Positions 42,504 to 51,003 of a stretch of 64,000 nucleotides of DNA are shown here, piece by piece. The position numbers were made by a program, and so were the translations under genes. The stretch covers positions 611,512 to 675,511 of the forward strand of contig CAZYZX010000001.1 of assembly GCA_964652025.1 (NCBI GenBank). The letters are read 5' to 3'. This stretch comes from JAEXOD01 sp964652025. GTDB lineage: Bacteria; Bacteroidota; Ignavibacteria; Ignavibacteriales; Melioribacteraceae. The first letter of the stretch is position 1. The number at the start of each line of letters is the position of its first letter. The notes beneath the pieces were generated by a model. The model did not search any database. It was given only the letters and a program-made list of their open reading frames with translations, and was not told the DNA's origin.

Positions 42504-43166
42504 TTAATTCAATTTGAATAATATAGGTATTGCAACTTGAACCTTAACTGGTTTACCGCGTTGTTTACCAGGTTTAAACTTTGTCTGTTTAACCGCATCC
42601 ATAGCAGCTTCGTCACAACCAGCACCAATACCTTTAATTAATTCTACTTTTGCAACATCACCGTTTTCGTTAACAAATGCTTTAACGAATACACGTCCTT
42701 GAACACCAGCACGTTTTGCAATTTCAGGATATACTATTCTACTTTGAATACCTTGAATACCACCAATCGGTTCAGGTTGTTCTTCAACAGCAACAAAGAA
42801 AACTGCTTCTTCTTCAACCTCTTGTTTCTTTTCTTCTTGAGGTGGTGGTGGTGGTGCTGATACAACTTCATTTACATCCAAGATATTTTCGTTAATTTCA
42901 ATATCTTTTAAATCTTGGTCTGAAGGTGCTTCAATAGGAATTAATGGTTTTGGTGGAGGAGGAGGAGTATTCTCTTGCTTTGTATGTTCTACTTCCTCAA
43001 CTTTTACTAATTCTTGAGCAGCTTCTTTTTTAATTTCTTCTTTTTTAATATCTGGATAATATTTGAATGCAATAATTACTATTGATAACGATATAATTAA
43101 TGCAACTTCAAAATATCTTTGATATTTTCTTTTTAAGTCCACTTTTGGATTTTTTGGTAATGCCAT
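42504..43166 (-). CDS. tonB: TonB-family energy transducer
   Basis: 220 residues. An N-terminal cytoplasmic stretch, one TM helix (about 18-35), a Pro/Glu-rich periplasmic span with PPPPPKP and APPPPPQ, and a C-terminal TonB domain (GRVFVKAFVNENGDVAKVELIKG, CDEAAMDAVKQTKFKPGKQRGKPV split over two elements). It energises TonB-dependent receptors such as the one at 13662-16472. No exbB or exbD is adjacent. GGAG precedes the ATG and a strong promoter lies at 43199-43229. Single-gene transcript. Confidence 0.9.
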   Translation of the reverse strand: MALPKNPKVDLKRKYQRYFEVALIISLSIVIIAFKYYPDIKKEEIKKEAAQELVKVEEVEHTKQENTPPPPPKPLIPIEAPSDQDLKDIEINENILDVNEVVSAPPPPPQEEKKQEVEEEAVFFVAVEEQPEPIGGIQGIQSRIVYPEIAKRAGVQGRVFVKAFVNENGDVAKVELIKGIGAGCDEAAMDAVKQTKFKPGKQRGKPVKVQVAIPILFKLN

Positions 43167-43198
43167 TTTATACTCCGAAAAAATCGTATTTATTTATT

Positions 43199-43229
43199 CA
43201 AAATTAAAAAAACATTAAACAATTGTCAA
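43199..43229 (-). promoter_or_regulatory. Promoter of tonB
   Basis: Minus-strand TTGACA (43229-43224), 17 bases, TAATTTTG (43206-43199): perfect match to TTGACA/TAnnTTTG. It gives a leader of about 30 bases with the GGAG site of tonB. Confidence 0.7.
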
Positions 43230-43257
43230 ACTATTATTTATTATTTTTATATTTTTT

Positions 43258-43680
43258 TTACTTTTTTGTTCCCAAATCTATATAAATAATTTTACTAAAT
43301 TTTATAAACTGCCAAAACGCTATTAATCCCGCAATACTTCCTAATACATTTAAACTAAAATCAAATAAATCTCCACTTCTACCTGGTACATAAGTTTGAA
43401 GAAACTCTGTTAAGCCTCCATATATTATTGCTACTATAATAACAATTTTCAATAATTTAAATATTTCTGAACTTTTTTTAGTGTAGAAATGAAAACTTAA
43501 CGAAAACATAAAAGTAAATATTGCAAACGCTATAAAATGCTTAATTTTATCGCTTACTTCTAACATTTCTGGCAATTTTTGAGAAGGCATCAATAATAAA
43601 ATAGTTAATATTAATACATACATCAAAAATGGGATATGAACTAATAATAAGCTATTTTTTCTTAATAGATTATATATCAA
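43258..43680 (-). CDS. VanZ-like membrane protein
   Basis: 140 residues with four helices. SDKIKHFIAFAIFTF and GGLTEFLQTYVPGRSGDLFDFSLNVLGSIAG hold the DKxxHFxAF, ExxQ and RxxDxxxNxxG pattern of VanZ-like proteins. Role unknown in most bacteria; VanZ itself gives teicoplanin resistance in enterococci. Overlaps nnr by 4 bases at the end of the nuo transcript. Confidence 0.85.
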   Translation of the reverse strand: MIYNLLRKNSLLLVHIPFLMYVLILTILLLMPSQKLPEMLEVSDKIKHFIAFAIFTFMFSLSFHFYTKKSSEIFKLLKIVIIVAIIYGGLTEFLQTYVPGRSGDLFDFSLNVLGSIAGLIAFWQFIKFSKIIYIDLGTKK

Positions 43681-45224
43681 ACTGAACTCCTTAAAAAATT
43701 TATTGCTTTAGAAATATTTTGTGCAACTTTATGTGCCAATATTCCAAATTCCGTTTCTTCTTTTGCTAATAAATCTGCACTTAAACTATGTAAATAAACT
43801 GCACTAATTAAACTATTTTCAATATCTTTAGATTGTGCAATATAAGATGCTATAACACCCGATAAAACGTCTCCCATACCAAATTTTGCCATCCCGCTAT
43901 TTCCAGCAGAATTAATAAAAACTTCTCCATTTGGAAAAAATATTATTGTTGGCGAACCTTTTAAAACTAAATATGCATTTGTTTTTGTAACAAATTCTTT
44001 TCCGTATCCTAGCAAATTTTTATTAATTTCATTTACAGGTCTATTTATTAAGGTTGCAAACTCCCCTAAATGTGGTGTCAGTATAAAATTACTTAAATTT
44101 AATTTTGACCAATATAGTTTACTTAAAGCAAAAATAAAATCTGCATCACCAACAATTATTTTATTTTTATAATTTTTTATAATTTTTTCACAAGCTTTAA
44201 TAGTTTCTTCATTTCTATCTAAGCCACACCCAATTGCAAAAACATCAACTTTATCTAATTCTTCTTTTAACTCATCAATGGCTGTAATATCAAAATAATT
44301 ATTACTATATGTTTTAATAGTAACTTCATAAAGAGAAGAAAAAATTATAGGTACTAAATTATTAGAAACGGCTAAGGAAGTTGCACCAGCACCTGTAATT
44401 AAAGAACTATTAGCACATAATACTCCAGCACCAGGATACTTTAAGCTACTACCAATCACCATAACTTTACCAGATGAATATTTATTAAGGTCCTTATTTC
44501 TTGTTGGCAGTGCATTCAATGCATCTTCTGGTTCAATAATGTAAGTGTTACAATTAATATTATCAAAATATTCCTTTGGCAATCCAATATCCCCTTTTAC
44601 TACTTTACCAGAAAAAGTTGAACCTTTACCAAAAAATAACCCTTTTTTAAATTCACCTAAAGTAATTGTTAAATCTGCATTAAAAATAGTTTCACCAAAG
44701 CCTAAATCAACATCTAAACCTGTTGGAATATCAACAGCAATTTTAATTGAATTAAATTTATTTACTTCAAGTATTATTTCAGCTAACTTGGTATCAAGTG
44801 TACCTGAAAAACCGCTCCCTAAAATTGCATCAATAACTAAATCACAATCTTCTAAAAACTTTAAACTTTTAATATCCTTATAGTTTTTAATATTAATTAA
44901 AGGATTTATTTCTGAAAGCTTCTTTAAAATGTTATAATTAATTAGGGCATCGCCTTTTAATTCATTTTCATTTGAAATAAGAAGAACTTTTACATTATAA
45001 CCATTATTTGCAAAATGTCTTGCTATTGCAAAGCCATCACCAGCATTATTCCCTTTTCCACATAGAATGCCAATATTGCTATTGTTAAAGGAAAATTCGT
45101 TTAATATTGCATTATAGCAACTAATAGCGGCATTTTCCATTAAAACAATACTTGGAATGCCTAAAGAGTTAATAGCGTAATTATCAGCTTCTCTTATAAC
45201 TTTTTTATCAAATAATGGAATCAT
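43677..45224 (-). CDS. nnr: Bifunctional NAD(P)HX epimerase/dehydratase
   Basis: 515 residues, two fused repair enzymes. The N-terminal epimerase (YjeF_N, about 1-215) has ILCGKGNNAGDGFAIARHF, and a catalytic-region GSGFSG. The C-terminal ADP-dependent dehydratase (about 225-510) has ILTPHLGEFA and GNSGMAKFGMGDVLSG. Together they repair hydrated NADH and NADPH. The gene follows nuoN with no gap (stop and start touch), which links NADH repair to complex I expression. Confidence 0.93.
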   Translation of the reverse strand: MIPLFDKKVIREADNYAINSLGIPSIVLMENAAISCYNAILNEFSFNNSNIGILCGKGNNAGDGFAIARHFANNGYNVKVLLISNENELKGDALINYNILKKLSEINPLINIKNYKDIKSLKFLEDCDLVIDAILGSGFSGTLDTKLAEIILEVNKFNSIKIAVDIPTGLDVDLGFGETIFNADLTITLGEFKKGLFFGKGSTFSGKVVKGDIGLPKEYFDNINCNTYIIEPEDALNALPTRNKDLNKYSSGKVMVIGSSLKYPGAGVLCANSSLITGAGATSLAVSNNLVPIIFSSLYEVTIKTYSNNYFDITAIDELKEELDKVDVFAIGCGLDRNEETIKACEKIIKNYKNKIIVGDADFIFALSKLYWSKLNLSNFILTPHLGEFATLINRPVNEINKNLLGYGKEFVTKTNAYLVLKGSPTIIFFPNGEVFINSAGNSGMAKFGMGDVLSGVIASYIAQSKDIENSLISAVYLHSLSADLLAKEETEFGILAHKVAQNISKAINFLRSSV

Positions 45225-46664
45225 TTAAATTAAAAAAGAAACAGATTTTTTAATCAATTCTAAAAGTGTACCTGGAATAATACCATATAATAAAATTACT
45301 ATAGCAGAAAACATTACAGCAATTATACCCGGTAAAGATACATTACCTTTAATTGGATTGTCTGAATCCTTAAAATACATTAAGACTATTGGTCTTAAAT
45401 AAAAATATGCGCTGATTATGCTAGAAACAACACCAACAATAGCTAACCAAACTAAATCAGATTCAACAGCACTATAAAAAACATAATATTTACCAAAGAA
45501 ACCAGCTAATGGTGGAATTCCTGTTAAAGCAATTAAAAATAGTGATAGTAAGCCAGCTAAGAATGGATGCGATTTTGCTAAACCAATATAATCAGTAATT
45601 TCTAAGTTTCCTTCATTTTCACTTTCAAGCATTGCAATTAAACCAAAAGCACCCAAATTCATAAATGTATAAGCAAATAAATAAAACAACATACCATATA
45701 GAGCATCTGCATTGCCACTAGCTAACCCAATGCTAATATAACCAGCATGAGAAATAGAGCTATATGCAAGCATTCTTTTAATATTTTTTTGAGAAATAGC
45801 TACAATACTACCAAACAACATTGAAAAACTTGCTATTACAGAAAAATAGGTTCTAAAAATGTTCTGTGCGTTAGATTCAAAAATTACAAACAAAAAAATA
45901 AAAATTACACTAAATGCTGCAGTTTTACCAATTGAAGACATTAATCCTGTAATTGTGGTAGAAGAGCCCTGATAAACGTCTGGAACCCAAGAATGAAACG
46001 GGAAAGCCGCAATTTTAAAGCTAAACCCAATCAAAAACAAAAATGAACCTAAAACAAATAATATATTACTAGTTAAATAGTCAAAATTATTATAAATGTT
46101 AGTTAAATTAGTTGTGCCAGCAGTACCATAAATTAACGCAATACCATAAACAATAAAACCTGTTGCAAATGAACCAAGTAAAAAGTATTTCATAGAAGAC
46201 TCGTTAGCTGTTATCTTCTTACGATTCATTCCAACTAAAACATAAAAACTGATTGACATTAATTCTAAGCCCATAAAAACCATAAATAGGTCTCTACTGC
46301 CTGCCATAACCATCATGCCTAAAACTGATAACTGAACTAATAAATAATACTCTCCATAATAAGCACCATATTTTTCTAAGTAATTTATTGAGGAAAGAGT
46401 AACAACTACCGCTCCTAAATTAAAAAGTAGATTTAGAAAGGCTGCTTTACCCCCAACCTCTAACATATTACCAAATATTATAAAATGATTATTTATATTT
46501 AGAAGTGAATTAATTGCCACAGTTAAATAAATTGCAATAGATAAATAAGGCATTATTAATTTACTTTTAGAATAAAACATCTCTAAAGTTATTGAGATAA
46601 TAATTCCTACTGCTAAAATAATAAAAGGCATTAATGCGTAATATTCTAAACTATTTACTGGCAT
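45225..46664 (-). CDS. nuoN: NADH-quinone oxidoreductase subunit N
   Basis: 479 residues, about 14 TM helices, an antiporter-like proton-pumping subunit. EYYLLVQLSVLGMMVMAGSRDLFMVFMGLELMSISFYVLVG contains the conserved Glu of helix 5 and FKIAAFPFHSWVPDVYQG the conserved Lys of helix 7/8 (residues roughly 110-230). Separated from nuoM by two ion antiporter genes rather than adjacent as usual. nnr follows directly. Confidence 0.95.
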   Translation of the reverse strand: MPVNSLEYYALMPFIILAVGIIISITLEMFYSKSKLIMPYLSIAIYLTVAINSLLNINNHFIIFGNMLEVGGKAAFLNLLFNLGAVVVTLSSINYLEKYGAYYGEYYLLVQLSVLGMMVMAGSRDLFMVFMGLELMSISFYVLVGMNRKKITANESSMKYFLLGSFATGFIVYGIALIYGTAGTTNLTNIYNNFDYLTSNILFVLGSFLFLIGFSFKIAAFPFHSWVPDVYQGSSTTITGLMSSIGKTAAFSVIFIFLFVIFESNAQNIFRTYFSVIASFSMLFGSIVAISQKNIKRMLAYSSISHAGYISIGLASGNADALYGMLFYLFAYTFMNLGAFGLIAMLESENEGNLEITDYIGLAKSHPFLAGLLSLFLIALTGIPPLAGFFGKYYVFYSAVESDLVWLAIVGVVSSIISAYFYLRPIVLMYFKDSDNPIKGNVSLPGIIAVMFSAIVILLYGIIPGTLLELIKKSVSFLI

Positions 46665-46678
46665 AGCTACTCATTAAA

Positions 46679-48055
46679 TTAATTATGATAAAATATAAAA
46701 TAAATAATTGTATAAATTGGAATAAGTATTGGGATAGAATACTTAATCATATATTCAAAAAAAGTTGGCATTTTAATCCCTAACTTTTCACTAATAGACT
46801 TAACCATAAAATTTGGTCCATTTCCAATATATGTCATTGCTCCAAAAAATACTGCCGCTACAGAAATTGCTTTTAGATATAGAGTTTGTTCTGTAGCCAA
46901 TCTCATTAAATCTGCTTTAATGTTCATATCATACCCAAATTTAGCCATTTGAGCTGCTAAGAAATTTAAAAATGTTGGAGCGTTATCTAAAAATCCAGAT
47001 AAAATACCAGTTGCCCAATAAAAGATACCTACATTTAATTGTTCACTATAAACTTTTGCTTCATAAGATATCAATTGTAACGCGGGCATCATAGTGGCAA
47101 ATATACCAATAAATAAATATGCTACTTCTTTAATTGGCTCGTAATTAAAATCATTTGCCTTCAAAATTTCTTTATTAGAAGTTTTAATGGATAAATAAAC
47201 AATGGTAAACATTATTATTTCTCTAATTCCAAAAGGGACATACTTATATAAATCAGGTACCCCATCAATAATATTTGGATCTAAAAATACAGAAATTAAA
47301 ATAATTACTAAATAAATAACATTTTTAAGACCTTTGAACTCTATTTTTCCAGTAACTACAAAATTATTTTCATCGCCTGCTTTATTAAGATAATCAAACA
47401 CAAAAAACACTGCTAAAATTAAAATTATTCCTAAAAGCCAAGGCAAAAATAAAGTTTTAGTAAACCAGAAAAATTCAATACCTTTTAAAAATCCTAAAAA
47501 TAAAGGCGGGTCACCAATTGGAGTTAAAGAGCCCCCAACATTACTAACAACAAAGATAAAAAAGATAATATGATAAACTTTTATTCTATTACGATTCATT
47601 CTAATATATGGTCTAATAAGCAACATAGAAGCACCGGTTGTACCTACTATATTAGATATTACAGCTCCAAACAAAAGGAGCATTGTATTAAAAAAAGGAG
47701 TGGCTTTTTTATCAATCTTAATTAAAATACCACCAGCTGCCATATACAAAGATGAAAGTAAAGCAATAAAAGAAATGTATTCTATTAAAGTATGTGATAA
47801 AGTATAAAAATCTTTAAAGAAGAAAATATAATATATAACAGTAATAGAGCCTAAAGCAATAGAAATTTTTGGATAATGATGTTCCCAAAAATGATGATAA
47901 AAAATTGGTCCTGTGGCTATCATAAGAAGAAGAACAATAAAAGGAATAACAATAAATATATTCGGTACTTTATCACTTATATCTGGTCCAGTACTTGCAA
48001 AAATGATATTGTTAAAAATAAAAAATAAAATTACTAACAATATGTTCTTCTTCAT
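46679..48055 (-). CDS. NhaD/ArsB-type sodium:proton antiporter, copy 1
   Basis: 458 residues, about 12 TM helices of the ion transporter (ArsB/NhaD/CitM) superfamily. Diagnostic stretches: NIVGTTGASMLLIRPYIR, SNVGGSLTPIGDPPLFLGFL, GFLDNAPTFLNFLAAQ and YIGNGPNFMVKSISEK. A signal-like N-terminus precedes the first helix. It is probably a Na+/H+ exchanger. It lies within the nuo transcript, 14 bases before nuoN, and next to a close paralogue. Confidence 0.88.
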   Translation of the reverse strand: MKKNILLVILFFIFNNIIFASTGPDISDKVPNIFIVIPFIVLLLMIATGPIFYHHFWEHHYPKISIALGSITVIYYIFFFKDFYTLSHTLIEYISFIALLSSLYMAAGGILIKIDKKATPFFNTMLLLFGAVISNIVGTTGASMLLIRPYIRMNRNRIKVYHIIFFIFVVSNVGGSLTPIGDPPLFLGFLKGIEFFWFTKTLFLPWLLGIILILAVFFVFDYLNKAGDENNFVVTGKIEFKGLKNVIYLVIILISVFLDPNIIDGVPDLYKYVPFGIREIIMFTIVYLSIKTSNKEILKANDFNYEPIKEVAYLFIGIFATMMPALQLISYEAKVYSEQLNVGIFYWATGILSGFLDNAPTFLNFLAAQMAKFGYDMNIKADLMRLATEQTLYLKAISVAAVFFGAMTYIGNGPNFMVKSISEKLGIKMPTFFEYMIKYSIPILIPIYTIIYFIFYHN

Positions 48056-48064
48056 TAACTCTCC

Positions 48065-49471
48065 TTAAGCTTTTCCAAAATAAAAAATAAAATAAATTAT
48101 AGCAAAAATTGGTAGCAAAACAGGAATTGAGTATTTATACATATATTCAAAAAAAGAAGGCATTTTTACACCAGCACGCTCACTAATAGATTTAACCATA
48201 AAGTTTGGTCCATTCCCAATATAAGTCATTGCTCCAAAAAATACTGCCGCAATTGATATAGCTTGCAAATAAACAGGATATAATAGCGAAAATTCATGTA
48301 CTTGTTGTTTATTATTAACGTCCATACCAAATTTACCTAATTCTGCACTTAAAAAGTTCAAATAAGTGGGAGCATTATCTAAGAATGAAGAAAGCGCTCC
48401 AGTAGTCCAATAAAAAACACCGGGATTTAACTGTTTGCTTAAAACTTGAGCTTCATGCGCTATAAGCTGCAAGGCTGGTATCATTGTAGCAAAAATTCCA
48501 ACAAATAAATATGCAACTTCTAAAATAGGTTCAAAATTAAAATGATTTTTATGCAAAATTTGTTTATCAGCTGTTTTGTATGATAAATAAATTATTGAAC
48601 CCATAATAATTTCTCTAATACCAAAAGGTAACGGGTGTAGACTTGGAACACCTGGAATTACAGCAGGGTCTATAAAAACAGATAATAATATTACTGCTAA
48701 AAAACCAAAATTTTTAAGTCCTTTAATTTCAATTTTTCCTGAATATTTAATATCAGTAAAATGTTCTTTATTTCTACTATCAATAAAATAAAAAACTGCT
48801 AAAATCATTAAAATAGTAGGTAACCATATATACCAACCATGTTGTATAAACCAAAAGAAATTTATACCACGTAAAAATCCAAGAAATAGAGGTGGATCCC
48901 CTATTGGAGTTAATGCCCCACCAACATTACTAACGATAAAAATAAAAAATATAATATGATAAGGTTTAATTCTTTCTCTATTAATCCTCAAATAAGGACG
49001 AATTAAAAGCATAGAAGCACCAGTAGTACCAATTATGTTAGATAGTACTGCGCCAAATAAAAGCACTAAAACATTTAATAAAGGTGTAGATTCCCTATCG
49101 ATATTGATTAATATACCACCAGAAGCAACAAATAACGAGCCTAATAAAGCAATGAAAGAAATATATTCTGATAAAGTATGAGTTAAACTATGATAATCAT
49201 TTAATACAAAAGCATAATAAAAAACCGTAACTAAACCTAAGACAATAGAAACTTTTGGATAATGTTTTTCCCAAAAATGTGGATAAAAAAGAGGTCCTGT
49301 TGCAATCATTAGCAACAATATTACAAAAGGTAAAACCATAAAAGCAGAAGGTAGCTGAGCAGCGTGCTCCGTAGCACCTGCATGCACTACAGTATCGATT
49401 ACAGCATTTTGAAAACCAAAAACGCTATTATAACTTATCAAACCCATAAATAACAAAAAATATCTAAACAT
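48065..49471 (-). CDS. NhaD/ArsB-type sodium:proton antiporter, copy 2
   Basis: 468 residues, the same family and layout as its neighbour: GTTGASMLLIRPYLR, SNVGGALTPIGDPPLFLGFLRG, SFLDNAPTYLNFLSAELG, MTYIGNGPNFMVKSISER. The N-terminal region is longer and starts with a signal-like segment followed by His (VVHAGATEHAAQ) before the first membrane helix. Clearly paralogous but diverged, with 9 bases between the two genes and 11 between it and nuoM. The pair probably adds Na+ handling to complex I. Confidence 0.88.
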   Translation of the reverse strand: MFRYFLLFMGLISYNSVFGFQNAVIDTVVHAGATEHAAQLPSAFMVLPFVILLLMIATGPLFYPHFWEKHYPKVSIVLGLVTVFYYAFVLNDYHSLTHTLSEYISFIALLGSLFVASGGILINIDRESTPLLNVLVLLFGAVLSNIIGTTGASMLLIRPYLRINRERIKPYHIIFFIFIVSNVGGALTPIGDPPLFLGFLRGINFFWFIQHGWYIWLPTILMILAVFYFIDSRNKEHFTDIKYSGKIEIKGLKNFGFLAVILLSVFIDPAVIPGVPSLHPLPFGIREIIMGSIIYLSYKTADKQILHKNHFNFEPILEVAYLFVGIFATMIPALQLIAHEAQVLSKQLNPGVFYWTTGALSSFLDNAPTYLNFLSAELGKFGMDVNNKQQVHEFSLLYPVYLQAISIAAVFFGAMTYIGNGPNFMVKSISERAGVKMPSFFEYMYKYSIPVLLPIFAIIYFIFYFGKA

Positions 49472-49482
49472 GTCAAATCCTA

Positions 49483-51000
49483 TTAAAATAATTTTATTGT
49501 ATGTGAACTAATAACATTTAAAATTGAATTTGTAGTAACAGATGTTAAATTAAGAAACGTACTAGGATAAATTCCTAACCAAACTATAAAAATACCCACA
49601 ACTGAAAGAATGAATATTTCTTTATAGGTCAAATCTGTTAAATCATTTAATTTTTCGTTTTTAACTGTTCCAAAAACAACACGTTGGTACATCCAAAGTA
49701 AATAAACTGCAGCAAATATAACTCCAGATGCCGCAAATATGGTATACCACGTATTACTTAGAACAATAGATTTATAAGAACCTAATAAAATTAAAAACTC
49801 ACCAATAAATCCATTTAAACCTGGTAACCCTATTGAAGAAAGAGAAACAAATAATAAAAATGTTGAGTAAATTGGTACTAATTTAGCAATACCACCATAG
49901 TAAGAAATCTCCCTATTGTGTGTTCTATCGTAAATCATCCCTACCAACAAGAATAATGCCCCAGTAGAAAGCCCATGGTTAACCATCTGAATAATAGCAC
50001 CTTGAACAGATTCTGGCGTCATTGCGAAAATACCTAAAACCACAAAACCCAAGTGAGAAACAGAAGAATAAGCAACAAGTTTCTTCATATCAGTTTGAAC
50101 CATTGCAACCAAAGCACCATAAATAATTCCAATAACGGCTAATACTGAAATAAATCCAGAGAAATAAACAGAAGACTGTGGAAACAGTGGCAAATTAAAA
50201 CGTAACAAGCCATATGTGCCCATTTTTAATAGTACACCAGCTAAAATTACAGAACCAGCTGTAGGTGCTTGAACGTGTGCATCGGGCAACCATGTGTGCA
50301 AAGGAAAGATTGGCACTTTTATTGCAAAACTTATGAAAAATGCAAGGAACAAATATTTTTGAAATTCGAGAGGAATTTGAGGTCCATATTTATATAAATC
50401 AAATAAATTTGATGAAAAACTTCCACTCAAAGTTTTTACATATACACCTAACCAAATTATTGCAACAAGCATTAATAAGCTACCAGCCATAGTATAAATA
50501 AAGAATTTTATAGAAGCATAAATTCTTTCTTTGCCGCCCCAAATACCAATTATAAAATACATAGGAATAAGCATTACTTCCCAAAATATGTAAAATAAAA
50601 ACATATCAAGGGAAATAAAAACTCCTATAATACCAACTTCTAAGAAAAGCATAAAAAATGTAAACATTTTAACCCGTGCTTTTATACTTTCCCAAGAAGA
50701 ATATAAGGTAAGTGGAGTTAAAAATGTAGTTAAAAGTACAAGTATTAAGGAAAGTCCATCTATACCAACATGATAACTAATATTTAACCCCTTAATCCAA
50801 TCTACTTGATGAATTAATTGAAACTCTGATTTATCTAAATTGAATTTGGAGAGAACTACAAGAGAGATAAGAAAAGCTATAATAGAAACAATTAAACCAA
50901 CAATTCTTATCAGTTTTTGCTGATTTTCCTTAAAAAATAATATTAAAATACTACCCAAAATGGGAGTTAGTAACAAGTATGTAAGTAAGTTATTTTCCAT
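49483..51000 (-). CDS. nuoM: NADH-quinone oxidoreductase subunit M
   Basis: 505 residues, about 14 TM helices. FYIFWEVMLIPMYFIIGIWGG carries the conserved helix-5 Glu, and FAIKVPIFPLHTWLPDAHVQAPTAGSVILAG is the conserved Lys helix region. It is an antiporter-like subunit of the complex I membrane arm. nuoL lies 3 bases upstream. Confidence 0.96.
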   Translation of the reverse strand: MENNLLTYLLLTPILGSILILFFKENQQKLIRIVGLIVSIIAFLISLVVLSKFNLDKSEFQLIHQVDWIKGLNISYHVGIDGLSLILVLLTTFLTPLTLYSSWESIKARVKMFTFFMLFLEVGIIGVFISLDMFLFYIFWEVMLIPMYFIIGIWGGKERIYASIKFFIYTMAGSLLMLVAIIWLGVYVKTLSGSFSSNLFDLYKYGPQIPLEFQKYLFLAFFISFAIKVPIFPLHTWLPDAHVQAPTAGSVILAGVLLKMGTYGLLRFNLPLFPQSSVYFSGFISVLAVIGIIYGALVAMVQTDMKKLVAYSSVSHLGFVVLGIFAMTPESVQGAIIQMVNHGLSTGALFLLVGMIYDRTHNREISYYGGIAKLVPIYSTFLLFVSLSSIGLPGLNGFIGEFLILLGSYKSIVLSNTWYTIFAASGVIFAAVYLLWMYQRVVFGTVKNEKLNDLTDLTYKEIFILSVVGIFIVWLGIYPSTFLNLTSVTTNSILNVISSHTIKLF

Positions 51001-51003
51001 AAT

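Noticed and set aside
46679..49471. Assembly duplication of one antiporter gene
   Set aside because: The two genes share motifs but differ throughout in sequence and N-terminal length, so they are true paralogues.
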